Of a DNA stretch of 64,000 nt, positions 23,715 to 35,580 are shown in pieces (the first letter of the stretch is position 1; every line of letters begins with the position of its first letter). Below the pieces are notes generated by a model that saw only the letters and a list, made by a program, of their open reading frames with translations, was not told the DNA's origin and did no database searches. A program made the position numbers and the translations under genes. The stretch is from Liopterus haemorrhoidalis (Eukaryota; Arthropoda; Insecta; Coleoptera; Dytiscidae): the NCBI GenBank assembly GCA_963971575.1, contig OZ020611.1, positions 202,044,419 through 202,108,418 on the forward strand, read 5' to 3'.

Positions 23715-23930
23715 GACATTTTCCGTCCATTACCAATCGTTATGTCCATTGAAAACTCGTACATTTCTAACTTTTTGAATTTTTTTTTTAGGGTTTTGTT
23801 GACTCAAGAAACCCTTATAACGTCACTCATGTATCTCTGTCCATTTATATGATAGAAAACTGTCTAAAAATCGCTGGACTTACAGAGTTGGAATTTGGCA
23901 CACATATACAGTCTTGACTAACAGCTAATT
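23715..23930 (+). repeat. R1 repeat family, truncated copy d
   Basis: Carries the R1 5' segment: TTCCGTCCATTACCAATCGT, TTTTTTTAGGGTTTTGTTGA, GAAACCCTTATAACGTCACT, TTACAGAGTTGGAATTTGGC and ACACATATACAGTC. It stops abruptly after this, so it is 3'-truncated. Confidence 0.55.
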
Positions 23931-24117
23931 TCCGCTAGAATGTGTTATACCTAGCACTTCGAAGGTCATGGCTCGTAACTGATAAGCTATTGTCACTCTA
24001 CCTGGTATCCCGCGGATAACGAGGGATTACTGGATATTTTTTTATTTTGATCGAGGTAGCGGCCTCTTCATACGTGCCTCAACGAACAAAATTGAACAAA
24101 AATACATACAGTAGAAC

Positions 24118-25035
24118 TAGTGTTTCTTCTCGAGAATTTCTCGAGAAAAAGTTATAATTCTCATTTTTCATTTCTCGAGAAATGTAAACAAAATTTCTCG
24201 AGAAATGTAATTTTTTCTCGACGCCACGTTAAACGCATTGTGCTTTTAAAAACCTATTTTAAAAAAATATAATGTTTAGAGAATCACTGATTATAATTTT
24301 ATTTTAATAAAATTTGTCTTCTGTCTCCCACAACGCAACTGTGGCAACAGATAAGAAGCGATTTATAATATTTAGCTAATTAGCATTTATTGTTACAATA
24401 TTTTATTTTAATTTAGTGTATTATTTATTATAATCAATTACATTTCATTTTTTTTCAGTTTAAAACTGTTATGTAAAAGATTATCTACATGTTAAATTAA
24501 ATAATTATGAAATATTATTATTAATTTCTTAATTTTTTGAAAATTTCTCTATACATATGTATTTTCAATTAATAGGCAAGCCGGTCTCTATGGCGTAGTG
24601 GTCAGCTCATTTGACTGCTAACCATGGGGGCTCGGGTTCGAATTCCGGTGATGGCATGGATGTTTGTATTTGTTATAAAATTTCTAATGTATCCATAATA
24701 AAAATAAAGATATCCTGGTTAATGGCCACCGTAGCTAAGACCAAAAAATAAAAATAAAAAAAAAATAAAAAATTAATAGGCAATTACGTGCCGTTTTCGT
24801 AATAATTTTTAAAGCCCCGTTATCCATTTCTCTAATATTATATAATGAATACTTTATTACTTTAAAGTAGACTATAGTTTTAACATGTTTTTATCCTCTA
24901 CAATATTTTCAACATTAAAAAAAGATATATGTTCTAATAAGTATTTTACTCGAGATTTCTCGAGAATTATCGAGAAAATAAGTTTAATTTTTCATTTCTC
25001 GAGAAATGAAAAATGTCGAGATATCAGAAACACTA
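24118..25035. mobile_element. hAT-type MITE with a SINE inside
   Basis: Termini TAGTGTTTCT and AGAAACACTA are flanked by a perfect 8-bp duplication AGTAGAAC (24110-24117 and 25036-25043), the hAT signature. Subterminal regions repeat CTCGAGAAATTTCTCGAG-like palindromes. There is no transposase. A tRNA-derived SINE (24580-24770) lies in the middle. Confidence 0.8.
24580..24770 (+). repeat. tRNA-derived SINE with target duplication
   Basis: The head contains TGGCGTAGTGGTCAGC, a perfect A box, and GGGTTCGAATTCC, a perfect B box 40 nt later. The tail is an AAAAATAAAAATAAAA-type run. The element is flanked by a 13-bp duplication AATTAATAGGCAA at 24567-24579 and 24771-24783. Such elements are transcribed by RNA polymerase III and copied by a LINE enzyme. 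The intact promoter boxes and perfect duplication suggest a fairly recent insertion. Confidence 0.85.
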
Positions 25036-25043
25036 AGTAGAAC

Positions 25044-27382
25044 ATCCATTTATCGAACTTCCGTTTACCAAAATACTCCGTAAATCTAATTTGTCCTTAA
25101 TCTCCAGGAATATTAAAGTCTTTTTGAATCTCTGAATATTTTCAGATTTTGGAACCAGTTCCTCTGGGAAATAGGGTGGGGACAAAGTTTTTTCTTTCTT
25201 TCTATTTTGCGTTCATAAGTGGGTCATTATGAAACTGAATTAAGTGTTATAATTATTTTCATTGTGACACTAAACATTTTATTTCATAAAATTGGTAAAA
25301 TTGGTACAATAACCTGCAAATTTAAAAAAATATAATAGATAACTACCTTGAAATATATAAAATTGTCATATCAGTCAGTAATTTGGGATCTTGTTTAATT
25401 ATATGATGGAAACTTATTATTTTAAAAGGCAAGAAAATGCAAAATACAAAAAATAGTATAAAACCCGTTACATTAGGCTTTTTGCTTCACTTGTCGTTAG
25501 GAAAATTAATTGCACCGCGACTCTTTTTCAAAAAAAAAAAATTAAGAAAATCTGGGTAGAAATTAAAAAGTAAAAATACTGCAAAATAAAATTTTGCTCG
25601 GTTATCCACTTTAATTGATGTTTTTTGAGGTATCGGTATATTTTTTATATCTTCAAATAATATATGTATGGGTGTATACGCTGTATGAGCATCCCAATTT
25701 TCTGGAAAATGCTGGACTTTTTAAGTCCAGCAGTTTGGGTATAATTTCTACGGTACAGACATATAAGTGCATAAGTATTTCTTGGTTATACTTACGACCT
25801 TAATAAAGTTTGTAACCAAATCTTTACCTACAGAGTGAGAGTAATTGAATTTTAAGATGCTTATTTCGTTGAATAAACTGGTTTAAAAATGTGTATATAT
25901 TTTAAAAATGAAATGCCGACCAAACGAACAAACTCACTATGCTATTAATGGAAGGTGCAACAGTATAGGCTGATTTTCTACTACCCAATTTTTTCTACTT
26001 TTAAAAATATCCAATTAGATAGATTAGAAAATTTGATGTAATGTTTGTTACTAATTTTATTTTTGATGATTAGTTTTGTATAAGAAACTTGTAATCTCTG
26101 GGGCTTATACGTACCATTAACTCAAAATATTGCTTATAATTTATTTTTAATGATAAAGAAAAATCTAAAACTAACCCTCCGATTTCCTCTACCAACGATC
26201 GAAAACGGAAACCACCTAAATAATAGTATTATTAAAGAAGAACCCACAACAAACATAAATTTTAGTAAAATGATACACCTACTCTCAACATCAGCTTATG
26301 CACTTCCCCGTCAAGCGACATTGCATAAATTGATTGCATATTTCACCGAAGGGAAAGCCCGACTAAGATACAACATATTCAAGGGCAAGGGCAAGTATTT
26401 TACAACCCCTCCTACACAACACACTGTCGAATAACACACTGTTAAGAGATATAAAACAGTTGAAAAATGACTTCAAGATTTAACAGATAACAACATATTG
26501 TTTTGATGTAAAAAATTGCCAGACTTCTGTTTAACATTACAAAAAGATATTGATGACAAATTGCTTGAAATTTTTTAAAAGGTTTTAAAGGTTAAATTTT
26601 AAATGTTTTGTGTCTGTAACCTTAGAGAGAAATATAACCTTATTTAAAGTTTCTTTTCAACAAGTTTTGAAGTTTGGAAAAAAAAATTAAAAGTTTTGAA
26701 ATTCGCTTTTTAAAATATTCTTTGTAAAATAAAAATTTACATCTTGTTATTTTAAGAAAAAGAATAAGGCTTGAAGCTATACAGAAATACAAATTGAAGA
26801 GAAAAACTCGGCTTTAGATTGTGACATGACTTAGTTGATATGGTATTTGACATCTTATAAGCATAAATTTAGCTGTTCATTAGGTGATTTTGACAAGCTA
26901 TGTGACAGCTTGAAGTTTCACACAAAAAGCATTTATAATAGGCTGGTAAGAGTCGGCCAATCTTCCCCTTGTAAAGAATATCATAACTTTTTTTACTAGA
27001 ATTTTGTTTGATTCATATAACATTAGTTTTAAAATTATACTATAGATCATGTAGCTGCAGGCTACAGGTCGACGTAAATGTACTAACACCAAAGCCCAGG
27101 TGTCCGCAAGATATAGCTCGCGAGTCTGATCTGGCTTTTTCATTAACCAAATATGCATGCGCACACCCATGATTTTTCTTGATTAGGGGCTTAAAAGACA
27201 AATTGTTTTAATTGCAGAGATGGACCGGGCCTACATTTTTATCGAGCAAAAAACGTCTAAAAATCAAGAAGGATTTTAATTTTCAATTTCAAGTACCTAA
27301 TGACCTAAAAAAGTCCCCGTTTTCAAAACCAAATCATGACCAAAAGAAAGGTCATTACTTCGAAAAGTGATGATATAAAAAA
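25044..27382. other. Mostly AT-rich, one unrecognised frame
   Basis: A 94-codon plus frame at 26150-26434 (MIKKNLKLTLRFPLPTIENG...) has balanced composition and some continuing sense-like sequence after its stop, as in a decayed retrotransposon or pseudogene, but I do not recognise it. Nothing else stands out. Confidence 0.3.
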
Positions 27383-27965
27383 AAATCAGCTGTGGCCACC
27401 ACAGGACCGACCGCCATCACAAAGTACTTGTATAAGATACATTCTAGCAGCAGAGTACTTATTATTGTAAAAGACAATAACAAATTATATTACGTTGACA
27501 ATTTCATAATATGTATTTATAACTATGAACACGTACCTGCAGCCATACAAAAAAAAAAAATGTCTCAAATAAAAGTTGTTAGTTATTACTTTTATAGCAA
27601 CTGTTGATACATACATTTTTTTGTTTTGAAATATTTGCAAAAGTCTTAAAACCGACATGAGTAAACTCCCATTTCTAGTTAACCGATTTTTGACAAAAGT
27701 TGATCTACTCGTGCCATTGATGTCAAAAGCTTAAATATGAAGTTTCATAAAAATCCTTTTTGCAGAATTTGCTCTGCACGTGTACACAGACCGACGGACA
27801 GAGATATAGACAGACTCACAGACAGACCGACAGACATCATGATAAAAATAGTCAAAACGTTATGTCGGGACCTGAATTCGTGGAGATCCATCGAAATCTC
27901 GAAATATCAAAATCTGTATGATCACAATACCTCCCTTATATACATATGTTGGCGGTCGGTAAAAA
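27383..27965 (+). repeat. R2 repeat family, copy 1
   Basis: Matches 51119-51838 end to end: AATCAG.TGTGGCCACCACAG, GACCGACCGCCATCA, TACATTCTAGCAGCAGAGTA, AACTCCCATTT.TAGT.AACC, TGAAGTTTCATAAAAATCCT, a GACA/GACG run, and GTTGGCGGTCGGTAAAAA at the end. ACCGACCGCCA near the left and TGGCGGTCGGT at the right are inverted repeats. No open frame is shared by both copies apart from one created by the GAC run. Confidence 0.7.
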
Positions 27966-29380
27966 TCCTCACATGCTAAATGTACTAATTCAAGTGAAGG
28001 AGTGTAACTCATGTGTATTCCTTAAAAAGCACGTAGTTTTTGAGTGCCCCTGGGTGTGCGCCGATGCTTACGGGAATAGAAAAAACCGACAAGATTCAAA
28101 AATAATTTTTGTCAGCTAATCTAAGTACAAAAATTGTAATTTAATACCTTTAAAAAAAATCAATATATACCGTATTTAACTGATTTTTTCCAGATTTTTA
28201 AATCAGCTTTCAGTAAATATTCAGTATATTTGAGAAATCCGTTAAAATATATATTTATGTACATAGAACATATTTAGATACATTAGAACTCTCCGCATTT
28301 TTATTTTATATGGGCCGAAGAATATATTACATAGGCTAAATTGTAGGTCTCTAGATTCAGCCGTTTGGCTACAATCTCACAGACCGTTTACACACAGACG
28401 GCATTGGACTAACATGTCTTCTAAAAAAAAATATCTTGTACTTTTTACATGTCGGTCTTTGACCCAATGAGGCTGGTTCTTAACTCTATGGGGTTGATTT
28501 ATTTTAATTTTCCAGAGCCGAAAAATTTTGCCAGTTCGCTACTGCTTGTTTATATGTATTCAGTATTTATTAACCAGTCTTTGTGTGTACTTTAGCTTTA
28601 CAACTAAATTCCAATTATTAATAGTAACTAATCCAAACTAACCCCAATATGTCAAAGGAAAATGTCCCCAAACAATAAAAAAAAAAAAAATCGTAAACCC
28701 GATTCGGACTCGTCTAGTCAAAAGACCGGGTCTTCTCAAACCCTAGGTATGACGATTAAACACTACTGAAATGGTCTAGTCAAGTTAATTAAAAAAAAAA
28801 AATCTTTGAATTAAATTGTTTTAATTAATTAATCTATTTAATGTGAGTTTATTGTTGAACTACTGTTTTTTAGTGATTTTTCGTAGAATATATTTTTTAC
28901 ATCTAATATAGAAAAATTATTTAATTTAATATTCTAAGTAGATAATTAATTTTAATAATACTATGCATGTCAATGACTTTTTGTTTGGATTTTTCTTTAA
29001 ATTTTGGTGAGATTTAAATTCACCCTCAAATGTTCTTGATATCTGATAGGCAGGAACTAAATTTTATTCAGTATTAAAGTATCATCTTTCTTTAATGGAG
29101 AAAAAACCACATGGCCCTGTGGCTGGCAAGTTTATAATAAATTCTTGTTGAAAATAAACACGTATATATTATACAATACTTGAGAAAAACATAAAACATA
29201 TTTCAAAGTACTTTAAACAAAATAAAGGATTGAACAAAGCCAACAACCTGCCTACAGATGATTTATAATATTTCAAAATATCTCTTGTCCGAACGAATTC
29301 GCTCACATTTAGTTCTACGACTGACCAAATATTTATTTTACACCTAATTCTAGGTTAGTTAGGTAAAAATTTTGGCGCAC
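27966..29380. other. AT-rich sequence with an inverted R1 fragment
   Basis: CAGCCGTTTGGCTACAATCT near 28358 is the R1 core in reverse orientation. No other feature was recognised. Confidence 0.35.
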
Positions 29381-29384
29381 TGCA

Positions 29385-29655
29385 ACAATGTCTGTTTGCG
29401 GACGCCAAATTCTAGTAGAAGCCAATAAATTGAATATCGAACCTAATGTAAGAGTTCTACTCTAAGATTTTAAAGCAGTGTATGACAACTTTATTAGATA
29501 AATCTGTACGAAGCAATTAATGAGTTACCAGAGAAGCTAGTAAATCGAACTCGAATGAAATTGCCAAAAGTTGTGTGCTCTTTAAGAATCGTCAAAAGAT
29601 TTCAATACAAAAAGGCTTAAGACAAGGATAAACGTTGGCGTGCCATTTACCCTTG
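29385..29655 (+). pseudogene. LINE reverse transcriptase palm fragment
   Basis: The plus strand reads RQILVEANKLNIEPNVRVLL, stop, DFKAVYDNF, then in another frame LYEAINELPEKLVNRTRMKL and GLRQG-TLAC. The first part matches L.RQILEK..EYN....LFIDF..AYDS (reverse transcriptase motif A with the first catalytic Asp), and the last is the GLRQGDALAC motif. Two or more frameshifts and stops are present. The catalytic Y.DD block was not found. Confidence 0.65.
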
Positions 29656-29984
29656 ACTAATGGTGGAGTTTGCCTTTGGTGGGCTCTAGATGGAAAGAAT
29701 ATTTGGGGTCCTTGTTCTTTATTGCAGACAAGTTCTTTTGTTTTGTTTTTTTTTTTTTTAAGATAAAACAATTATGACAAAATTTTTATAAGGGTTTTTT
29801 AAAAAAATAGGGAGCATCTTGCTGTGGGTCCCGATTTGTCCACCTCTTCCGCCTGTGGGAAAATCCACCACTGACTGTCAGTTTAATTTAGCTATGTTGA
29901 ATTACTCAAATGACTTTTCAGTCATTCGAGATTTCGACTTGAACAACAAATCAACTATCTTTTACGAATTGTTAATATATGATG

Positions 29985-30215
29985 GCTACTAAGGAAACAA
30001 AAAGACTGAAATGGGCTAGTCACGTTATCCGTCTAATGATAACTGTCTCACATAAATTATACTCAACTCCAAACTTGTCGGCAGAAGAAAACAGAGAAGA
30101 CCAAAGCTTCGCTGGTTTGAGTCATGGAAGACGCAAATAAAATAAGTGCACCAAACTGGAGAAGAAGTTGGAACAAGACGAGGCTCACCCTTAGGACTAT
30201 AGCACTAGTGAAAGT
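29985..30215 (+). pseudogene. LINE C-terminal fragment after RT domain
   Basis: ETKRLKWASHVIRL at about 29998, then KLVGRRKQRRPKLRWFES and after a shift APNWRR...TLRTIAL. This corresponds to the RLKWAGHV.RM, GRR..GRP..RW, D.....NW segment near the LINE ORF end. It shares strand with the palm fragment at 29385, so both probably belong to one copy that lost or gained sequence in between. Confidence 0.6.
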
Positions 30216-31962
30216 AACTCTGTAACAAACTCATTTTCTGTAACTGGCTGATCACTTAGTACACTGCTGACCGTGTATGACGCAACTATTTATCCCCGAT
30301 ATTCGTTCCTGAATATGATGAAAGCATTCACTACAAACATTGCCTGACTTAACAGCGCTTCAACCTTAAAAGCACGTATTCGTCTTACTTTTTATGGCTC
30401 GTATTTTGTGGATAATATTTTGTCGGACAGAAATCATCATAGATTAGAAGACAAAAAACACATCCCGAGAAACCATTTAACACAAATTATACCCCAAAAG
30501 GTCCAACGAGCGAGAGAAAAGAAGGATATCCAAAACATCTGAGGTGCAAAAAGAAGAGAACTCGGAAACATCTAAAAGAGAAATGGATACGCGAGTCACA
30601 TAAAGCATTTCGAGGGCCTGTTCTAGGTTATTGTAAATAATAATGTCAGGAGAGAGAGCTAATTATGTTTAATATTTAGTTGCATAATTATTTTTTAATT
30701 TATTGAAATTAGAAACTAGCAATTGGGCTTCATCCAATTATTCTTTTGTTATTATTCCAACGTTTTACTCAATAACATCTATTTATTAAGCGTATTATCT
30801 CCAACTTAAATGGAATTAGGAATTCAAAGACCCCCTTCTCATTATAATAGTAACAATCAGACGATCGCTCGCGTGTAAGGGTTTTACACCAACTTAACTG
30901 AAATTTCTATAAGTTTCCTCAATACCGTCCCTAACTCAGGCTTTAATTCAACTGCAAATACTGTGGCTGATTGCTACCATAACTAACTTATTCAACAATG
31001 AAACAGAAAGGTAAACATAAATTTAATTATTGACACTTCCGATAAGTTGTTATTCCATTCATAAATCTTACTTCAAGATGAATACAAATGAAACTCAATT
31101 TCTATTTCACAAAATCAGCTAGAGTTTTTGAAAAACATTTGAAGACGATGATAATGGTAAATCTGAATAAATATTTCACGCCAATATGGAACATTGAAAC
31201 AAAATTATAATATATAATGAGCAATACGAACAATAGCTTATAATGACATATGGCGGCCAGATAAAATTGTAACAAATACGGAAAACAGCAAAAATGAATA
31301 TTTTTTCAAGGATAATTGGCAAAAAGATAACAGACCGAGTAAGTTATAAAAATATAAGAAAATAGTAGCAGCATAAAAGAAACCATTAGAAGGACCACGT
31401 TCAGCGATTATAAACTGAGGAATACAAGACAACATGATAGCCCTCCTCAGGGATGTATCGAGAACTGAGCAACAACAGTAGACTTTCACTCATGTCCGAA
31501 GAGTTTTATATGAAGTTGGTATTTTGCGGAACACAAGATGATAGCGTTTTTATAACCAATTGATTAATCACTGCATCTTGTTTTGTTCTTCTTATAAAAT
31601 ATAGTGTTATGAAATCTTTAATATTTAATTTTATCAAAATATTAACTTTATTTTAGAGTAAATCGTTTTAAAGTAAGTCATAAATAGTTTTTAAATTATT
31701 CACTCTCATAAAATACAATTACCATTGAATGACATTTACGTATTCGCTTCTTGTGTTAATTAACTTTTTGTCAAAATGTAGCCGCTATATGAGACGCGGT
31801 GAAATCTAATCACATCTTCGTTTCATTATCCATTCACTATCATTGACAAAACAAACACATGCTATATTCTGCGGCAGCATGGTCTATTTTAATAATGTTA
31901 GTCTATCGCATTATCCATTGCACTTGGTTCAGTCTATATTCTTTGCAGAAGAGTCGTGACCA
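30216..31962. other. AT-rich sequence, nothing recognised
   Basis: An 83-codon minus frame at 31238-31489 is not recognised. No terminal repeats or RNA boxes were found. Confidence 0.4.
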
Positions 31963-32908
31963 ATAGGGGATACGCATAAAATTTGTATTTCCTTAAAACT
32001 ACATTATTTTGATATGTTAATGTTAGTTATGTCACCTAACAAAACAAAAATCACATTTTAATTAACATTATAGCCAAATTTTTTAATTAAAATATTGTAA
32101 ATTTGAAATATTCCGAGCACGGGGCGAAGGTTGCCGAGTAGAAACGACTGAGTATGACGTCAAACGATAGGGTTTTCACATCACAGATACAGACAGCTAC
32201 AACATAATCTTCACACGTGTGTGTATTGTATTGTTCGAGAGTTTTGTATTTGTTTTTAAACAATTTTTCACGTATTTACTATTAAAATGGCAGATCAAGA
32301 TTTTGTTAGGGCTCAGAGTGATAATTTACCCAACATTGATGCATTTATGCACACAACATAAAGTTTACTTTTTTCTGAAATATCGGTTTTATTTCGCCTC
32401 ATAGTTTTCAGCCACAAATTTCGCCTTTTCTGTTGTTTTTCGCCATTAGGTAATGATATAAATAGTTTTTTTGGATTTCTAGTTGAACTAATTGTGCACA
32501 TCGGTACTGAACAATATTTTCGATAATGTTTCGAAGTACTGGGGCCTGGATATTCCATATTTTAATATAAAATTTAATTCGGTAAACATGTATAAATTGT
32601 TTTTATAGAATTAAACTTTATTTTAATTAAAATCACTCTCCTTTACATAACCTATAAAAGTTACACAAACAAATAATTCACAACAGACTATGTTCGCTGC
32701 ATAAACAACCGTTCGCTGGATTGGCTAGTAGTCTCATGCGTCAGTTAGAAAGGATTATGACGTCACACGTCGTTTTCGCGCGCTACATACATTTTTGATT
32801 TTTTAAAGCCTTCAAATTAAAAAAAAAAATTTAAAACTGTTTTTTATGTTTATATACAACAAGAGGAATATAATAAAAAAATAAAAAAAAATCATGCCTA
32901 TCCCCTAT
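31963..32908 (-). mobile_element. TIR-bounded element with THAP-like domain
   Basis: ATAGGGGATACGCATAA at left is mirrored by TCATGCCTATCCCCTAT at right, about 930 bp apart. Between them lies a THAP-like N-terminal domain on the minus strand. TIR elements whose transposases begin with THAP domains are known (P elements and some others). I could not identify a convincing target duplication, so the superfamily is open. Confidence 0.5.
32313..32558 (-). pseudogene. THAP-domain N-terminal remnant
   Basis: The frame includes RKYCSVPMCTISST, then KLFISLP, RRNLWLKTMRR and KSKLYVVC. A THAP zinc finger has C-x(2-4)-C, an FP/SLP element, a conserved W, and C-x2-H after ..LYVC. The first pair (C-x4-C), SLP, W and a following Cys are visible. 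The closing C-x2-H-F is degraded, as VVC is followed by INASM where EDHF is expected. Normally such domains bind transposon ends or promoter DNA; this one is unlikely to fold. Confidence 0.6.
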
Positions 32909-32984
32909 TATGTTGCCAGATTATATGTATTTGCGTTTATTGCTTGGTGCAAAAAATTCCCATGTTTTCCAGGAATTATTTTTA

Positions 32985-33590
32985 TTATTATTATTAGTAT
33001 TACAACTAAGAGCAGAAGTCATTAGACTTGTATAGCTCTAAATACTGTACAATTATGAGTATGTGCAAAAACAAAATACATATACAAAAAGTAAACAAAG
33101 AGAGTCAGAGAAAAAAAAAAACAAAGTAACTAAAAGTTAAACTAAACCTTAATAGTAAACTTAGACTAAAAAAAAAAAAAAAAAAATAACAAATTTATTG
33201 TCCAATGGCTAAATATAAATCCAAATTGTTCTTAAAATTGTTCACACTAGTCGAAGACATAACATATTCAGGTAGATTGTTCCAAAGTTTAAAAATACGG
33301 TTTATTAAAAAATTAGAACGCACATTTTTTTTTTAAAACCTTATGTTTTAACTTAAAAATATGTCCACGCAGACGGTTATCACTATTGAGGGTGAAAAGA
33401 TGCGATAAATCGCACTTAAAATCGCCACGCACTATTTTAAAAAATGTAATGATGTCACCTCTCAGCCTGCGATGTTCTAAAGATGTTAATCTCAAAATTG
33501 CTAATCTGTTATCGTAGCACAAATGTCTAATCACTGGACACAATTTTGTAGCACGCCGTTGAACCTTCTCCATTAAGTTTATATCCCTTC
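32985..33590 (-). mobile_element. CR1/Jockey-like LINE, 3' end
   Basis: Minus-strand LINE fragment: ORF2 C-terminus (33195-33573), an A-rich 3' untranslated part, and a terminal run of TAA-type units at about 32980-32998. It is strongly 5'-truncated, as most LINE copies are. Confidence 0.65.
33195..33573 (-). pseudogene. CR1/Jockey-like LINE ORF2 C-terminus
   Basis: The frame begins MEKVQRRATKLCP and continues VIRHLCYDNRLAILRLTSLE, HRRLRGDIITFFKI, matching LE.VQRRATK..P.....Y..RL..L.L.SLE.RR.RGD. A frameshift in an A10 run near 33330 changes to a frame reading RSNFLINRIFKLWNNLPEYV and VNNFKNNLD, the F..RV...WN.LP..V......FK..LD motif that ends these ORFs. The reverse transcriptase core lies outside the retained part. 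Confidence 0.75.
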
Positions 33591-33599
33591 TTTAAATTG

Positions 33600-34160
33600 G
33601 TCTGACAATTTTTTGGTTAACGATCACCACTTTCCCATTTCACGCAGTTTCTTCTGTGTGCATCAACGTGTTCTTCTGTCGTCCGATCCTCGTTTTTCCT
33701 TGTGGTTTCCTGTCTGGTTATGTTGACCAGATCTCGCCGAAATATGTGTCCCAACCATCTCCATTTACGTAGCTCATGTCCGATCTCCGACTGTTTGGTT
33801 ATTCATCATAGTTTTTTGTTACTTATGGTATAAGGCCATTAGATTCTCAATATTATTCTTAAGTATTTGTTTACAAAAACTTGTAATTTATTGGTTACTG
33901 TTTCATTAATCAACCATTTCTCACCTTCATATAACAGTACAGATTTCACATTGCTATTAAATTAGAATTCCTGCACGCAAGGCTGCATCTATGGTAATGA
34001 AAAATAGCAGTGGTGACAATACGCTACCTTGCTTTACTTTCCACTTGCACGAATGTGATTACTTACTAGCGATTAAGTCTATTTACCTTAAAATTATAGT
34101 TACGGAACAATTAATAATCAAATATAGGCAACTGAACAATATCAGTCCTCTAGATATCAC
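33600..34160 (-). pseudogene. RTE-like LINE, RT C-terminal part
   Basis: Read downward from about 34050: VKQGSVLSPLLFFITID, a join, then NSNVKSVLLYEGEKWLINET, VTNKLQVFVNKYLRIILRI, stop, WPYTISNKKL and RKWRWLGHIFRR. This is the KQGC.LSPLLFNL block followed directly by FNSNVKSVLLYGCETW...INRCLRYILRI.WP..ISN..LW and RWIGHTLR, an order typical of RTE-clade LINEs. The Y.DD catalytic block expected between them is deleted. Same orientation as the palm fragment at 35385. Confidence 0.7.
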
Positions 34161-34259
34161 GGTAAAAATAATCTTAACGTAGCCTCTTTTACAGATTAAC
34201 AGTTTGTAATCCTGTACAGTGTTGCCCAGTTGTTCTGACATTTCGTCTTTCATTAAATA

Positions 34260-35175
34260 CAAGGTGTCTCAAAAGAAATTTTATATTTAGTGGATCGATT
34301 AAAAAAAAAGTAAGCCGTATATAGAAAAAATGTTTATTAATTATTAAAATACACTTTTTGGGTATTTATTTCTTAAAAATAATATCGTCTAAATGTAGAC
34401 CCTCGCGTTCTCGGCACTCATTTAATTGAACAGTAAAATTACTTATGACGTCTCGGCAGGTGGACTCAGGGATGGCTGCCATTTCGTGACGGATATTTTC
34501 TTTCAAATGCGCCAGTGAAGTCGGTTTATTGGCGTAAACTTTAGATTTAAGATAACCCCATAGGAAAAAGTCCATAGGGGTTAAATCTGGACTGCGTGGA
34601 GGCCAATTTATGTCACCTCTCCGGGAGATCAATTTGCCTGAGAATTAAGCCTCTGACTGGCATCTTGGGGCTTTAATTCTTGCACCAATTGAATTTTGTA
34701 GGGGTGCAGCTTTAGGTCTTTGTGCATAATGCGATGTAATGATGATCTATGCACATTTAAAGCACTTGCGCGCTTCCGAATTGAAAGGTTCGGGTCGTCA
34801 CGAACAGACTGATTAACATTCTCCACGTTTTCTACCGTTCTTGATGACCTAGGTCGCCCGGATTTTGATTTATCCAGCGTTGTACCAGTCTCTTCAAACT
34901 TTTTAACCCAATGTCGAATGAGAGGAATGCTTGGCGCATCATTTAAGTGGCGAAAACCTCGAATACTGCAGAATTTTCTACGCGCTACAGTCGCCGAATC
35001 ACCGTTTTTGTAAAACTCTCGCACGCATAACGCGCGATCTGCTCCCGAGAAACGCTCCATAGCGACTGAATTCCCAAGAGCCAGGCTACCGATTGACATA
35101 ACCCCCGCGCCCCTCGGATACGTTGCGTTCACGCAGTAAGCTAAATAAATATAAAATTTCTTTTGAGACACCTTG
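34260..35175 (-). mobile_element. DD41D mariner-like element, copy A
   Basis: Identical terminal repeats CAAGGTGTCTCAAAAGAAAT and the mirror at the right end. The left flank is TA, the right flank TT, a one-base change from the TA duplication. At 916 bp it lacks about 379 bp present in copy B (41358-42507). It sits between two parts of an RTE-like LINE remnant, probably having inserted into it. Confidence 0.85.
34366..35171 (-). pseudogene. DD41D transposase, copy A (core deleted)
   Basis: The N-terminal frame (likely start MERFSGADRAL at 35060, or MSIGSLALGN slightly upstream) holds a helix-turn-helix region with FCSIRGFRHLNDAPSIPLIR, GRPRSSRTVENVE and SIRKRASALNVHRSSLHRIM. After QRLN the sequence jumps at about 34640 to ISRRGDINWPPRSPDLTPMD, with the third catalytic Asp intact at 34570-34572, then FFLWGYLKSKVY. 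The first two catalytic Asp and all between are missing. The C-terminal piece lies in another frame. It could still bind its own terminal repeats if expressed, but not cut. Confidence 0.85.
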
Positions 35176-35384
35176 TTTATTTTTATTGTTATTAAATTAT
35201 ATTTTATATCTTACAATTATATATTTTTTTATCATACCCGCTGAACATACACATATGTGTTGAGTGATACTGCCGCAGAAGGGACACATTTTCGTATTCA
35301 AAAATGTGTCAACGTTTCATCACGGCATTATTAAGCAACTATAATTTTAACTTAAATAGGCTAAAGGTAAACCCATACACACTC

Positions 35385-35580
35385 ATACCTCATATCTTTC
35401 TTCCAGTCCTTAGGGGTCCTGGATAGTGTAGTATTATATTCGTAAATTTTTTATGAGGCATATTAAATGTTCTTCAACTCTTATTTCATTCAACATATTT
35501 TTCAGTTTCCCCCAGCAAACACTATCGAAAGTTTTGTAGTAAAAAGTTGCATAACAAGAATTAGTGTATTTCTGAAGAGG
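35385..35580 (-). pseudogene. RTE-like LINE, RT palm fragment
   Basis: Reads YYKTFDSVCWGKLKNMLNEI followed by RVEEHLICLIKNLR. This matches DY.KAFDSVDWEKL...L...GV.EHLI.LI.NLY of RTE-type reverse transcriptases and includes the first catalytic Asp (FDSV). Copy A of the mariner and about 300 bp of other sequence separate it from the C-terminal part at 33600-34160. Confidence 0.65.

Noticed and set aside
24583..24655. Candidate functional tRNA gene
   Set aside because: A and B boxes are good, but the following body, A-rich tail and target duplication define a SINE.
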